A DNA stretch of 64,000 nucleotides, taken from assembly GCA_963760965.1 (NCBI GenBank), contig CAVXEW010000002.1:124001-188000 (forward strand). Reading direction: 5' to 3'. Position numbers and translations under genes: made by a program. Positions 1 to 8,999 of the stretch are shown in pieces. The notes under the pieces were generated by a model. It was not told the DNA's origin. It made no database searches and saw only the letters and a list, made by a program, of their open reading frames with translations. The DNA comes from Pararhizobium_B sp963760965 (lineage in GTDB: Bacteria > Pseudomonadota > Alphaproteobacteria > Rhizobiales > Rhizobiaceae). Every line of letters starts with the position of its first letter. Positions within the stretch are counted from its first letter, which is position 1.

Positions 1-336
1 ATGTTCGCGCAGCGGGACGAGGCCGTAGAGGCGGCCGACGAAGGCCAGGTTCTCGGCGATGGTCAGGTCCTCGTAGAAGGAAAAATGCTGGGTCATGTAG
101 CCGACCTCGCGCTTGATCAGCCGTGTCTGGCTGACGAGGTCGTGGCCGAGCACGGTTCCCGAGCCGCCGTCGGGCGTTAGAAGTCCGCACATCATGCGGA
201 TCGTCGTGGTCTTGCCGGAACCGTTGGGACCGAGGAAGCCGACGATCTCGCCGGTGGCGACGCTCATGGAGACCCGGTCGACGACCGTGCGCGTGCCGAA
301 GCGCTTGGTGAGGTCGCGAACGTCGATCGCGTTCAT
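1..336 (-). CDS. ybhF: ABC transporter ATP-binding protein, YbhF-like (partial)
   Basis: Only the first 112 codons are present; the gene runs off the left edge. It begins MNAIDVRDLTKRF and has a Walker A motif GPNGSGKT near residues 33-40 followed by TTTIRMMCGLLTPDGG. This is the N-terminal nucleotide-binding half of an ABC-2 type drug exporter ATPase. The start overlaps the stop of the upstream membrane fusion gene by four bases (ATGA), so the two are probably translationally coupled. In E. coli the same order cecR-ybhG-ybhF-ybhS-ybhR encodes an efflux pump, so two permease genes are expected beyond the window. Substrate is not predictable from this fragment. Confidence 0.88.
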   Translation of the reverse strand, partial: MNAIDVRDLTKRFGTRTVVDRVSMSVATGEIVGFLGPNGSGKTTTIRMMCGLLTPDGGSGTVLGHDLVSQTRLIKREVGYMTQHFSFYEDLTIAENLAFVGRLYGLVPLREH

Positions 337-1289
337 TTTCCGCCGCTTCCGAGGTCGACGTCGACGATCTGGCCCGGCTTCAGACCTTCCGCATCGGCGT
401 CGGGACGCGCTTCGACGAGGTAGACGAGCTTCTGCCGGCTCTCGAGCGAGTAGATCACCGGCGGGGTGAATTCCGGATCCCTCGAGACGTAGGTGACGCG
501 GGCCGTGAGGCCGGGCGGACAGCCGTCGCATTCGACGGAGAGCCGGCCGCCGACGTGGACCGCGGAGAGCTTCGCCTCCGGGACGAAGACGCGCAGCTTC
601 GTGGCGCCGTCGGGCAGGATGGACAGGACCGGCGCGGTCGGGCCGCCGATCTCGCCCGGATTGCGGATGACGTCGTCGACCCTTCCGGGGCGGTCCGCCT
701 TCAGGACGCGCTGGGAGAGCTTCCAGCGCGCCTGCGCAAGAGCGGTACGCGCCTGGTCCACGCGCGCCTCGGCCGCCTTGATCTCGTCCGGGCGGGCCGG
801 CAATTGCGCGACGCGCAGGTTCGCCTTCGCTTCGGCCACCTTGGCGCGGGCGAGGTTCGCCTGGGTCTCGGCGTCGTCGAGGGCGGACTGGGCGGCGATG
901 CCGCGCCCGACGAGGGCGCGCTGGCGGCTCAGGACGCGGGCGGCTTCCGCCTCCGAGGCCTCGGCCGAATTCAGGTTGGCCTCCAGCACAGCGATCTCTT
1001 CCGGCCGCTTGCCCTGCTTCAGATTGTCCAGGTTCGACTTCGCCTCGAGCAGCGCGGCCTCGGCGTTCTGCACCGCGATCTCGGCATCGGCCTTCTCGAA
1101 GGTGGCGACGGTTTCGCCGGCATGGACCCGGTCGCCGCGATGCACCGAGAGCGACAGCAGACGGGCCGGCTCGACGGGCGCCAGAAGCACGAAGTCGCCT
1201 TCCACGTAGCCGACGGCGAGATTGCCGTTCGGCACGCATGCCGAGAACAGTGAAGCAACGAGCGGCAGGGCGCAGACGAATGACGTCAT
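333..1289 (-). CDS. ybhG: HlyD-family membrane fusion protein, YbhG-like
   Basis: A 318-residue periplasmic adaptor of an ABC-type exporter, linking the inner-membrane pump to the outer membrane. It starts with a signal-like segment ending in FSAC (residues 15-18), which may be a lipobox; the phenylalanine at -3 makes this uncertain. A biotinyl-lipoyl-like half follows (GDRVHAGETVATFEKADAEI), then a long alanine/glutamate-rich coiled-coil hairpin (about residues 70-190), then the second lipoyl half and a beta-barrel (GPTAPVLSILPDGA, LKPGQIVDVDL). It overlaps the regulator upstream and the ATPase downstream by four bases each, so the three form one tight operon. Length and layout match YbhG. 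Confidence 0.9.
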   Translation of the reverse strand: MTSFVCALPLVASLFSACVPNGNLAVGYVEGDFVLLAPVEPARLLSLSVHRGDRVHAGETVATFEKADAEIAVQNAEAALLEAKSNLDNLKQGKRPEEIAVLEANLNSAEASEAEAARVLSRQRALVGRGIAAQSALDDAETQANLARAKVAEAKANLRVAQLPARPDEIKAAEARVDQARTALAQARWKLSQRVLKADRPGRVDDVIRNPGEIGGPTAPVLSILPDGATKLRVFVPEAKLSAVHVGGRLSVECDGCPPGLTARVTYVSRDPEFTPPVIYSLESRQKLVYLVEARPDADAEGLKPGQIVDVDLGSGGK

Positions 1290-1951
1290 TCCTGCGCCCT
1301 CTCGAGTACCGCGGAAAGGTTCCTCTCGAGCACGGCAACCACCTCGCCGGCCTCGTCGTCCCCCAGTTCCGCCCAGCCCATGCGCTTCAGCACGATCTCG
1401 CGGGCAAGGCGGAAATAGACCACCTGCCCGATCATCGCGAATACCGACAGAAGGGTGCGGGGATCGTCCTGCCCGGCACCCGTGGCATCGGCCCAGAGCC
1501 GGCAGAGGCGCTTGTGCACTGGTTCGATCACCTGAGCGTAGATCGTCTCAAGCGCTTCGGTCGGATGCGTCATCTCGCGCAGGATGAACGGAGCGATGAG
1601 CTGCGCCTCCGGCGTGGCCGTCAGGAAGGAAATCATGATGCCCGAGAGCCGCGAAAGCCGAAGGCGCGCCTCGTCCGGCTCCAGCTTCGCCCCGGCGTCG
1701 GGTGCGTCGATGTCGAAGTTCGCCCCGATCACGCCGCGCATCGTGGAGACGATGAACCCGGCGCAGGCGGCGTGGAGACCTTCCTTGCCACCGAAATGGT
1801 AGGAAATGCTGCCGATGTTCGCCCCCGCCGCCGCCGCGATCTCCCGCGTCGTCGTCGCCTCGAAGCCCTTCTCTCCGAAGAGCCTCAGCGCCGCCAGGAC
1901 GAGCGCCCGGCGTGTCTCCGAGGCGGAGTCCGTTCTTTGCTGTGACATCAT
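1286..1951 (-). CDS. cecR: TetR-family repressor, CecR-like
   Basis: A 221-residue TetR-type regulator. The N-terminus has the helix-turn-helix TTREIAAAAGANIGSISYHFGGKEGLHAAC; the C-terminal two thirds is the ligand domain. It heads an operon with YbhG- and YbhF-like genes, the same arrangement as E. coli cecR (ybiH), which represses its own efflux operon. The start at 1951 is preceded by AGGTGGGAG; a GTG at 1960 and a second ATG at 1948 are alternatives. A near-perfect palindrome just upstream is the likely operator. The ligand cannot be read from sequence. Confidence 0.88.
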   Translation of the reverse strand: MMSQQRTDSASETRRALVLAALRLFGEKGFEATTTREIAAAAGANIGSISYHFGGKEGLHAACAGFIVSTMRGVIGANFDIDAPDAGAKLEPDEARLRLSRLSGIMISFLTATPEAQLIAPFILREMTHPTEALETIYAQVIEPVHKRLCRLWADATGAGQDDPRTLLSVFAMIGQVVYFRLAREIVLKRMGWAELGDDEAGEVVAVLERNLSAVLERAQE

Positions 1952-1973
1952 TTCTCCCACCTAGCACAAAAAT

Positions 1974-1993
1974 TTAATCAATCGATTGATCAA
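1974..1993. promoter_or_regulatory. Palindromic operator for the TetR-type repressor
   Basis: The 20 bases TTAATCAATCGATTGATCAA form an inverted repeat centred on CG at 1983-1984, with nine of ten pairs matching. It lies 23 bases upstream of the TetR gene start and in the divergent gap before the acyl-CoA synthetase, a typical place for an autorepressor site. It might also affect the synthetase promoter. Confidence 0.65.
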
Positions 1994-2107
1994 GATCAAA
2001 GGCTTTCGCGATCCAGGTGCAGGCCGGCGGAAGAAGTAGTCCTTGCGCCGCCGTCCCGTCCTGCCATGATGGGCGGCACGGCTCGAAACTCGTCTGGGAG
2101 GAACGCG

Positions 2108-3871
2108 ATGAGCAGCCCGAACGACCCGCACAGCGGGTCCGCAACCACATACGACGAAGGATGGGAGAGCCTGGACGCACTGCTGCGCCCGATCGACGGG
2201 ATGTCGCGCGTGCGGGGCGAAACGGTCCGCCCGCTGATCGAAAGGACGATTCCGGACCTGCTCGCCGAGACCGTGCGCCGCTTCGGCGAGAGGGATGCAC
2301 TGATCTCGCTCCACCAGGGGACGCGACTCAGCTGGACGGAGTTCGCGGCGGAAGTGGACGCGCTCGCTTCCGGCCTTCACCTTCTCGGTCTCGGGAAGGG
2401 AGACCGGGTCGGGATCTGGTCGCCGAACAGGACGGAATGGGTGCTGGCGCAGTTCGCGACCGCGCGCATCGGCGTCATCCTCGTCAACATCAATCCCGCC
2501 TACCGGCTGAGCGAACTGGAATATGCGCTCAACAAGGTCGGATGCACCGCGCTGATCACGGCGTCGAGCTTCAAGTCTTCGGACTATCTCGACATGCTGA
2601 ACAGGCTGGCGCCGGAGCTGCGGGACTGCGCGCCCGGGGAACTCGCGTCGGAGCGGCTCCCGCGCCTGAAGACCGTGATACGCATGGGCCCGGAGAAATC
2701 GACCGGGATGCTGAATTTCGACGAGGTGCTCGAGCGCGGCCGCGCCGACGGGACCGTCAACCTCGACCGGATCACGAGGACGCTCGACCGGCACGACGCC
2801 ATCAACATCCAGTTCACCAGCGGCACGACGGGGGCCCCGAAGGGCGCGACGCTGACCCACCGCAATCTCGTCAACAACGCCGACAACGTCACCTCGCGGA
2901 TGCTTTTCACCGAGAAGGACCGGCTGTGCATCCCCGTGCCGCTCTATCACTGCTTCGGCATGTCGATGGGCACGCTCGGCTGCGTCACCAAGGGGGCAGC
3001 GATGGTCTTTCCGGGCGAGGGTTTCGAGCCGGCGGCGACGCTGAAGGCCGTCGAGCAGGAACGCTGTACCGGGCTCTACGGCGTGCCGACGATGTTCGTA
3101 GCCATGCTCAACGCGCCGGACTTCGAAAGTTTCGACCTGAAGAGCCTGAGGACCGGCATCATGGCCGGCGCCCCCTGCCCGATCGAGGTGATGAAGCGTG
3201 TCATCGACCGCATGCACATGTCGGAGGTCACGATCGCCTACGGCATGACCGAGACGGCTCCGGTCTCCTTCCAGAGCCACACGACCGACCCGCTCGACAA
3301 GAGGGTCTCCACCGTCGGGCGCATCCACCCGCACATCGAGGTACAGATCGTCGACGCCGGCGGTACCGTCGTGCCGGTCGGAGAGACGGGGGAGCTCTGC
3401 ACGCGCGGCTATTCGGTGATGAAGGGCTACTGGGACGACGAGGAAAACACCCGGGCCGCGATCACCGAAGAAGGCTGGATGCAGACGGGCGACCTCGCGA
3501 CGATCGACGAGGACGGCTATGCGGCGATCGTCGGGCGCGTGAAGGACATGGTGATCCGCGGCGGCGAGAACATCTATCCGCGCGAGGTCGAGGAATTCCT
3601 TTACCGGCACCCGAAGATCTCCGACGTGCAGGTCTTCGGCGTGCCGGACGAGAAATACGGCGAGGAACTGTGCGCCTGGATCGTCGTCAAGGAGGGCGAG
3701 AGCCTGACCGAGGAGGAGGTCAAGGCCTTCTGCGCGGACGAGATCTCGCACTTCAAGATCCCGCGATTCATCAGTTTCCGCGCGACGCTGCCGATGACCG
3801 TGACCGGCAAGCCTCAGAAATTCCTGATGCGCAAGGCGATGGCGGAGGAACTGGGCCTCGACGGACCCTAG
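2108..3871 (+). CDS. AMP-binding acyl-CoA synthetase (medium/long chain type)
   Basis: A 587-residue member of the acyl-adenylate family that activates a carboxylic acid to its CoA ester with ATP. The phosphate-binding motif TSGTTGAPKGATLTH is near residues 236-250, YGMTET near 377-382, the GWMQTGDLATIDEDGY hinge region near 456, and GRVKDMVIRGGENIYPREVEE with the C-terminal lysine motif TVTGKPQKF. It resembles the ACSF2-like fatty-acid group rather than acetyl-CoA synthetase. GGGAGGAA sits five bases before the chosen ATG. It is divergent from the efflux operon and convergent with the next LysR gene; it could activate the products of nearby catabolic genes, but that is inference. Confidence 0.9.
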   Translation: MSSPNDPHSGSATTYDEGWESLDALLRPIDGMSRVRGETVRPLIERTIPDLLAETVRRFGERDALISLHQGTRLSWTEFAAEVDALASGLHLLGLGKGDRVGIWSPNRTEWVLAQFATARIGVILVNINPAYRLSELEYALNKVGCTALITASSFKSSDYLDMLNRLAPELRDCAPGELASERLPRLKTVIRMGPEKSTGMLNFDEVLERGRADGTVNLDRITRTLDRHDAINIQFTSGTTGAPKGATLTHRNLVNNADNVTSRMLFTEKDRLCIPVPLYHCFGMSMGTLGCVTKGAAMVFPGEGFEPAATLKAVEQERCTGLYGVPTMFVAMLNAPDFESFDLKSLRTGIMAGAPCPIEVMKRVIDRMHMSEVTIAYGMTETAPVSFQSHTTDPLDKRVSTVGRIHPHIEVQIVDAGGTVVPVGETGELCTRGYSVMKGYWDDEENTRAAITEEGWMQTGDLATIDEDGYAAIVGRVKDMVIRGGENIYPREVEEFLYRHPKISDVQVFGVPDEKYGEELCAWIVVKEGESLTEEEVKAFCADEISHFKIPRFISFRATLPMTVTGKPQKFLMRKAMAEELGLDGP

Positions 3872-3886
3872 AGAGCGTCAAGCGCC

Positions 3887-4864
3887 CTAGGAGGTATAGT
3901 CGCGCGCCTCCATCGGCGTCTTCCGGATGCCGGCGAGCAGCAGGTCGAGCACCCCGCGCTCGGCTCGATTGAAGTGGGTGCGCGGGTTGTGGACGACGTA
4001 GATGTCGATCGCCGGCGGGCTCTCGTAGGGCGGCAGGCGCCACAAGAGGCCCAGTTCCACATCCCGCTTGGCGACGTGGATCGGCAGCGGGCCGATGCCG
4101 AGCCCGGCGGTGATCATGCGGCGCACCTCCTCGAGGTTCGACGAGAGGCCGACGACGCGTTCCTCGAGTTGCGCCTCCGCGCGCACCAGAGCGACCGGCC
4201 TCAGGGCGTCGGTCAGCCGGTCGGTGCGGAAGGAGACCGACGTCTCGCCGCGCAGGTCCGCGAGCGTCAGCCCGCTCCGGCCGAAAAGCCGGTGGCCGGG
4301 GCCGCAGAAGAAGCCGAAATATTCCCGGAACAGTCGCGTGTATTCGAGGTTCGAACGTTTCTCGTGTACGAGGCAGACGCCAAAGCTCGCCTGTTTCTGC
4401 AGGAGGCGGGTAATGACGTCCTCGCTCGTCATGATGTCGATACCGAACGTCGCCGACGGGTGCATCCGGTGGAAGCGCGACAGCGTCTCGTCGAGGACAG
4501 GCGAGACGACGTGGCTCGCCATCGCGAGGTTCACGTGGCCGGTGATCTCCTCGCCCATGTCGCGGATGAGCACGCTGAGCCGCGCGACGCTGCCGAAGAT
4601 CTCGACGGCCTCCGAATAGAGCAGCCTACCGGCCGGCGTGACCGCGAAACGTCCGGGCGCGCGCTCGACGAGCCGCTTCTCGAGGCGGTCCTCGAGCCTG
4701 CGCAGCGCATTGGAGACCGTCGGCTGCTTGAGGCGGAGACGGTTCGCCGCGGCCGTGATCCCCTCTTCCTCGACAACGACGAGGAAGGTCCTGAGCAGGT
4801 TCCAGTCGAGTTCCCACGGCAGCCGCTGCAGGCGGCTCGGCGCACTGGAAAGGGGGCGGTTCAT
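3887..4864 (-). CDS. LysR-family regulator of the ABC/aminotransferase operon
   Basis: A 325-residue LysR-type activator. The winged helix is at the N-terminus (NLLRTFLVVVEEEGITAAANRLRLKQPTVSNALRRLEDRL) followed by a substrate-binding domain typical of the family. It is transcribed away from the transporter operon that starts at 4987, the usual layout for a LysR regulator and its target. I chose ATG 4864 because GGAG lies ten bases before it; the ATG at 4873 sits only one base after that GGAG. The co-inducer is probably the imported amine or an intermediate of the operon. Confidence 0.87.
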   Translation of the reverse strand: MNRPLSSAPSRLQRLPWELDWNLLRTFLVVVEEEGITAAANRLRLKQPTVSNALRRLEDRLEKRLVERAPGRFAVTPAGRLLYSEAVEIFGSVARLSVLIRDMGEEITGHVNLAMASHVVSPVLDETLSRFHRMHPSATFGIDIMTSEDVITRLLQKQASFGVCLVHEKRSNLEYTRLFREYFGFFCGPGHRLFGRSGLTLADLRGETSVSFRTDRLTDALRPVALVRAEAQLEERVVGLSSNLEEVRRMITAGLGIGPLPIHVAKRDVELGLLWRLPPYESPPAIDIYVVHNPRTHFNRAERGVLDLLLAGIRKTPMEARDYTS

Positions 4865-4871
4865 CGAGACC

Positions 4872-4917
4872 ATTCTCCAGAATTATTTTCTCCATTATAA
4901 TTATCTATTTTGAGAAT
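4872..4917. promoter_or_regulatory. AT-rich divergent promoter/LysR-site region
   Basis: This AT-rich patch in GC-rich DNA holds a perfect -10 hexamer TATAAT at 4896-4901 (overlapping ATTATA reads as -10 on the other strand). ATTCTccAGAAT at 4872-4883 is a palindrome, and GAGAAT at 4912-4917 is a further copy of the half-site, inverted relative to ATTCTC at 4872-4877. It lies between the LysR gene and the first permease gene, so it is the likely activator binding and promoter region. No good -35 is visible, as expected for an activated promoter. Confidence 0.5.
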
Positions 4918-4986
4918 GACATCAAGCGGAGTCAAAGTGACGCGGAACCATCGGAGGCGCCGTCGCAAGGGGAGACAACGGCAAAA

Positions 4987-5853
4987 ATGGCGATCGGCTC
5001 TGCCGGGCAACGGCCCTGGCTCCTGCTTTCACCGGCGCTCGCGACGATCGGGTTTCTGCTCGTGGTGCCGGTCATCTTCATCCTCGTCTATTCTTTCTGG
5101 CTGAGAACGGCGACGGGGGCCGACCAGGCGGGCTTCCACCTCGACAACTGGCAGGAGGTGCTGAGCGATCCGTTCTATCGCGACATTCTCTTCTCGACGC
5201 TCAGGATCGCGGCGATCACCACGGTGATCTGCGCGGTGACGGGCTATCTGCCGGCCTACTTCATCGCCATGTCCGAGAGCCGCTTCAAGACGCTGCTCCT
5301 GCTCCTCGTCGTGCTGCCGTTCTGGATCAGCTACATCATCCGCACGATGTCGTGGATCAACATTCTCGGCACGACCGGCGCGCTCAATACGCTGCTGATC
5401 GACGTCGGCATCATCCACCGGCCGCTCGACTTGCTCTACAACGAGGGCACCGTGATCCTCGGGCTGGCGCATTTCCTGCTGCCCTTCATGGTGCTCAACG
5501 TCTATGTCAGCCTCGAAGCGATCGACCGCAACCTGCTCGACGCCTCGCGCTCGCTCGGCGCGTCGGACCTGCAGTCCTTCTGGGAGGTGACGCTGCCGCT
5601 TTCCCTGCCCGGGCTCGCAGCCGGCGGGCTCCTCTGCTTCGTGCTGTCGGCGGGCACCTACATCACGCCGGTGATCCTTGGCGGCCCGCGCAACGCGATG
5701 TTCGCCAATCTCGTCTTCGACGCAATCATCACGCAGCTCAACTGGCCGCTCGGCTCGGTGCTCTCGATCGTCCTCCTGATCGTGCTCGGTTCGATCGTCG
5801 TCCTCTACAACCGCCTGGTCGGCATCGGCCAGTTCGCGAAATCGTTCGGGTGA
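4987..5853 (+). CDS. ABC transporter permease, PotB-like
   Basis: A 288-residue inner-membrane permease of the spermidine/putrescine (POPT) importer class. About six hydrophobic segments are visible, starting with WLLLSPALATIGFLLVVPVI. The ATPase-coupling EAA loop is near residues 178-200 (EAIDRNLLDASRSLGASDL, then PLSLPG). GGGGAG lies ten bases before the ATG. It is the first gene of the operon and sits seven bases before its partner permease. POPT transporters take up polyamines and other cationic or amino-carboxylic solutes, so the name does not fix the substrate. Confidence 0.9.
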   Translation: MAIGSAGQRPWLLLSPALATIGFLLVVPVIFILVYSFWLRTATGADQAGFHLDNWQEVLSDPFYRDILFSTLRIAAITTVICAVTGYLPAYFIAMSESRFKTLLLLLVVLPFWISYIIRTMSWINILGTTGALNTLLIDVGIIHRPLDLLYNEGTVILGLAHFLLPFMVLNVYVSLEAIDRNLLDASRSLGASDLQSFWEVTLPLSLPGLAAGGLLCFVLSAGTYITPVILGGPRNAMFANLVFDAIITQLNWPLGSVLSIVLLIVLGSIVVLYNRLVGIGQFAKSFG

Positions 5854-5859
5854 GGCGCG

Positions 5860-6645
5860 ATGAAAGGCTGGTCGCTCGTCAGGCTCTACACGATCTGCTT
5901 CTACGTGTTCATGTTCACGCCGATCGCGGTCGTCGTGCTTCTCTCGTTCAATGCCAGCGAATTCGGCATGTTTCCCATGACCGGGCTCAGCTTCCGCTGG
6001 TTCCTGGCGCTGTGGAACAACGACGCGATCGTGCGCGCCTTCCGCGTATCGCTCACGCTCGGAGCGCTGACGGCGGTGATCTCGACCACCTTCGGCGTCA
6101 TGGCGTCGCTCGCCCTGGTCCGCTACGAATTTCCCGGCAAGTCGCTGCTGACGACCCTCCTGATCGCGCCGATCCTCATACCGGAGGTCGTGCTCGCGGT
6201 CGCGCTTCTCCTCTTCCTGCGCTGGCTGGCGATGCCGAAGAGCTTCGTGCTGCTTCTCTTCGGGCATGTGATCTTTTCGCTTCCGTTCGTGCTCCTGGTC
6301 GTCCAGGCGCGCCTCGTCGGCATAAGGAGGGAATACGAGGAGGCGGCGCTCAGCCTGGGGGCCGGGCCGATCCAGACGTTCTTCCAGATCACCTTTCCGC
6401 TCCTCATGCCGGCGATCTTCGCGGGACTGCTCTTCGCCTTCACGATCTCCTTCGACGACATCACGGGCACCATGTTCTGGAAGCCGGGCGGCGTCGAGAC
6501 GGTGCCGACGCAGATCTACGCGATGCTGCGCAATTCTATCTCGCCGGAGATCAACGCCCTCGGAACGGTAATGATCGTTCTGACCGTCGCCCTGCCGCTC
6601 GTTGGCATGGCGATCGCACGCCAGATGTCGGTGAACCGCAAATGA
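5860..6645 (+). CDS. ABC transporter permease, PotC-like
   Basis: A 261-residue permease, the second membrane subunit of the importer. Six membrane spans are visible. The EAA loop reads REYEEAALSLGAGPIQTFFQITFPLLMPA (about residues 153-185). FDDITGTMFWKPGG in the last periplasmic loop is a hallmark of PotC-type permeases. It lies immediately after the PotB-like gene and ends 37 bases before the binding-protein gene, as expected for one operon. Confidence 0.9.
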   Translation: MKGWSLVRLYTICFYVFMFTPIAVVVLLSFNASEFGMFPMTGLSFRWFLALWNNDAIVRAFRVSLTLGALTAVISTTFGVMASLALVRYEFPGKSLLTTLLIAPILIPEVVLAVALLLFLRWLAMPKSFVLLLFGHVIFSLPFVLLVVQARLVGIRREYEEAALSLGAGPIQTFFQITFPLLMPAIFAGLLFAFTISFDDITGTMFWKPGGVETVPTQIYAMLRNSISPEINALGTVMIVLTVALPLVGMAIARQMSVNRK

Positions 6646-6682
6646 CCGAACCGACCAATCTCAAGAAACTGGGAGAGTGAAA

Positions 6683-7828
6683 ATGGACGACACGAAACGG
6701 TATGAAAGGCTGCTCGAACGGTTCCAGTCCGGCGACGTCAGCCGGCGCACGTTCCTCGGCCTGATCGGAGCCTCGGCCGCCGCCTACGGCGTCGTCGGTG
6801 GCCCGTTCATGCGCTACGCGCGCGCCGCCAAGCCCGACAGCGTGCGCTTCGACGGCTGGGGTGGCGTCGTCTCGGAAGCCTTCGAGAAGCACGCCTTCAA
6901 GCCCTTTACCGACAAGACCGGCATCAAGGTCGTCTCCGGAACGTTCGGCAATGCCGACCAGTACCTCGCCCGGGTCAAGGCAAGCCAGCCGGGCGAATAC
7001 AATCTCGCGCACCTTTCCGGCGTCTTCGACTACGTGCGCTACGACAAGCTCGGCTTCGCCTCGAAGCTCGACGAGAAGAACATCCCGAACCTCGACACCG
7101 TCATCCCGGCGCTGGTCAAGGTGCTGCGCGACATCTCCGGCGGCAGCCTTTCGGCGGTGCCCTACGACTACGGCACCACGGGGCTTGCCTACAATCGCAA
7201 GTACATTTCCGACGACGAGATCAAGGAGAAGGGCGCGGGCATCCTCCTCGACAAGAAGTACAAGGGCAAGATCGGCGCCTGGGGCGAGTGGAAGACACGC
7301 ATCTGGTACGCGGCGCTGCAGACCGACCAGAACCCCAACGACATCAAGGACATGAACAAGGTCTGGGACGCCATTCGCACCAATCGCGACCTGCTTCTCA
7401 AGTACTGGAGCTCAGGTGCCGAGCTGATGAGCCTGCTCGCCAACCAGGAGATCTACGTCACCGAGGGGTGGTCCGGCCGCATCAAGGCCCTGCAGGACCA
7501 GGGCCACGACATCGGCTATCACGACCCGAAGGGCGGCCTCGGCTGGCAGGAGTGCATCTTCGTCATGAAGGGCAGCCCGATGGAGGCCTGCGAGGAACTG
7601 GTGAACTTCATGCTCAGGCCCGAGGTCGCGATCGCCGTCGCGGAGGGGCAGAAGTATCCGCCGTCGCTGAGCCCGAAGAAGGTCGACCTGCCCAAGGAGG
7701 TGCAGGACCTGCCGGCGTTCGACCCGAGCGGAACGCTCGAGGGGCTGAACTTCTACGATGCCAGCTACTGGAACGGCCACGAGCAGGAATGGTCGAAGAA
7801 GTTCGACCGCATCGAAAAGGGCTACTGA
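6683..7828 (+). CDS. Periplasmic solute-binding protein, PotD/F-like, Tat-type signal
   Basis: A 381-residue extracytoplasmic binding protein for the importer. It opens with a twin-arginine signal, SRRTFLGLIGASAAAYG, so it is probably exported folded. The body is PotD-like (RFDGWGGVVSEAFEKHAFKP near the start, VPYDYGTTGLAYN in the middle). ATG 6683 has GGGAGAG just upstream; an in-frame GTG at 6677 overlaps that ribosome site and is less likely. The ligand is probably a cationic amine or amino acid, judged by the family and by the aminotransferase and acetyltransferase genes downstream. Confidence 0.9.
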   Translation: MDDTKRYERLLERFQSGDVSRRTFLGLIGASAAAYGVVGGPFMRYARAAKPDSVRFDGWGGVVSEAFEKHAFKPFTDKTGIKVVSGTFGNADQYLARVKASQPGEYNLAHLSGVFDYVRYDKLGFASKLDEKNIPNLDTVIPALVKVLRDISGGSLSAVPYDYGTTGLAYNRKYISDDEIKEKGAGILLDKKYKGKIGAWGEWKTRIWYAALQTDQNPNDIKDMNKVWDAIRTNRDLLLKYWSSGAELMSLLANQEIYVTEGWSGRIKALQDQGHDIGYHDPKGGLGWQECIFVMKGSPMEACEELVNFMLRPEVAIAVAEGQKYPPSLSPKKVDLPKEVQDLPAFDPSGTLEGLNFYDASYWNGHEQEWSKKFDRIEKGY

Positions 7829-7835
7829 GGGGGCT

Positions 7836-7867
7836 GCCGCGGGCGGTACACCTCCTCCGCCCGCGGC
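7836..7867 (+). other. Intercistronic stem-loop after the binding-protein gene
   Basis: GCCGCGGGCGG (7836-7846) and CCGCCCGCGGC (7857-7867) form a perfect 11-bp stem around a ten-base loop. No run of T follows, so it is more likely an mRNA stabiliser or attenuator than a full terminator. It would let the binding protein be made in excess over the ATPase encoded next. Confidence 0.7.
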
Positions 7868-7889
7868 GATCGTATCGGGAGTAACTTGT

Positions 7890-8987
7890 TTGGACACTGC
7901 AACCCACGCCGTAGACCTCAAGGGCATCGTCAAGCGCTTCGGGTCCTTCACGGCCGTCGAACGGATGAACCTCTCGATCGACGAGGGCAGCTTCGTGACG
8001 CTGCTCGGGCCTTCCGGCTGCGGCAAGACGACGACGCTCAGGATGATCGCCGGTCTGATCGACCCCAGCGAGGGCGACATCCTCATCAAGGGCCGGAGCG
8101 TCACGGACGTTCCGATCCACAAGCGAAACCTGGGACTCGTCTTCCAGAACTACGCGCTGTTCCCGCACAAGACGATCCACGACAACGTCGCCTTCGGCCT
8201 GAAGTACCGCGACATGCCGAAAAGCGAGATCGCCGGCAAGGTCAGGCGGGCCCTCGATCTCGTGCAGCTGCCGGACGTCGGCGACCGCTACCCGCGGCAA
8301 CTTTCCGGCGGCCAGCAGCAGCGCATCGCCCTCGCGCGTGCGATCGTCATCGAGCCGGACGTGCTGCTTCTCGACGAGCCGCTGTCGGCGCTCGACGCGA
8401 ACCTTCGCGAGGACATGCGCGTCGAGCTGAAGCGGATCCAGGCCCAGCTCGGCATCACCACCATCTTCGTCACGCACGACCAGTCGGAGGCGCTCGCGAT
8501 GTCCGACAGGATCGTCGTCATGAGCAAGGGGCATGTCGAACAGGTCGGCGGACCGGAAGAGGTCTACGTCAACCCGGCCTCCGCCTTCGTCGCCCGCTTC
8601 CTCGGCAATTCAAACCTTCTGCCGGCGACGGTCGAGGCGCGCGACGGCGACGGCGCAAGGGTGAGCGTCGCGGGAATCGGGGAATTCCGCCTGCCGGCCG
8701 CGCGCTGCCACGCCGCGGCAAGCGCGGGCCAGCGCGCGTCGCTGGTCGTGCGGTCCGAGCATCTGCGGCTGACGGAGCGCGAAACTTCCGCCGCCGACGA
8801 CGCGGTCGTCCTGCCTGCTGAAGTGACTGCGGTAGACTATCAGGGGCAGGCAGCCCGCTATTTCGTCACGATCGGCGGGCAGACACTCCAGGCGGTCAAC
8901 CCGATCGAGGTCCATCCGCATCGCCAGGGCACGAAGGTGCGGGCCGTCATCCGTGGCCGCGACTGTGCACTCGTCCCGGCGGAATAG
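7890..8987 (+). CDS. ABC transporter ATP-binding protein, PotA-like
   Basis: A 365-residue ATPase driving the importer. Walker A is GPSGCGKTTT (about residues 39-48), the signature is LSGGQQQRIALARA, Walker B is LLLDEPLSALDA, and a C-terminal TOBE-type regulatory domain follows (residues 240 onward). No ATG fits: the most likely start is TTG 7890, eight bases after GGGAG and just after the stem-loop. An earlier in-frame ATG at 7758 lies inside the binding-protein gene and would make no sense. Weak initiation fits a need for less ATPase than binding protein. Confidence 0.9.
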   Translation: MDTATHAVDLKGIVKRFGSFTAVERMNLSIDEGSFVTLLGPSGCGKTTTLRMIAGLIDPSEGDILIKGRSVTDVPIHKRNLGLVFQNYALFPHKTIHDNVAFGLKYRDMPKSEIAGKVRRALDLVQLPDVGDRYPRQLSGGQQQRIALARAIVIEPDVLLLDEPLSALDANLREDMRVELKRIQAQLGITTIFVTHDQSEALAMSDRIVVMSKGHVEQVGGPEEVYVNPASAFVARFLGNSNLLPATVEARDGDGARVSVAGIGEFRLPAARCHAAASAGQRASLVVRSEHLRLTERETSAADDAVVLPAEVTAVDYQGQAARYFVTIGGQTLQAVNPIEVHPHRQGTKVRAVIRGRDCALVPAE

Positions 8988-8999
8988 CCGAAGGCAGCC

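Noticed and set aside
1961..3751. A 596-codon minus-strand frame across the acyl-CoA synthetase
   Set aside because: Same reason: mirror frame of a well-conserved AMP-binding gene, no recognisable domain.
3860..3900. Possible terminator between the acyl-CoA synthetase and the convergent LysR gene
   Set aside because: CCTAG and CTAGG can pair, but the stem is interrupted and no T-run follows in either direction.
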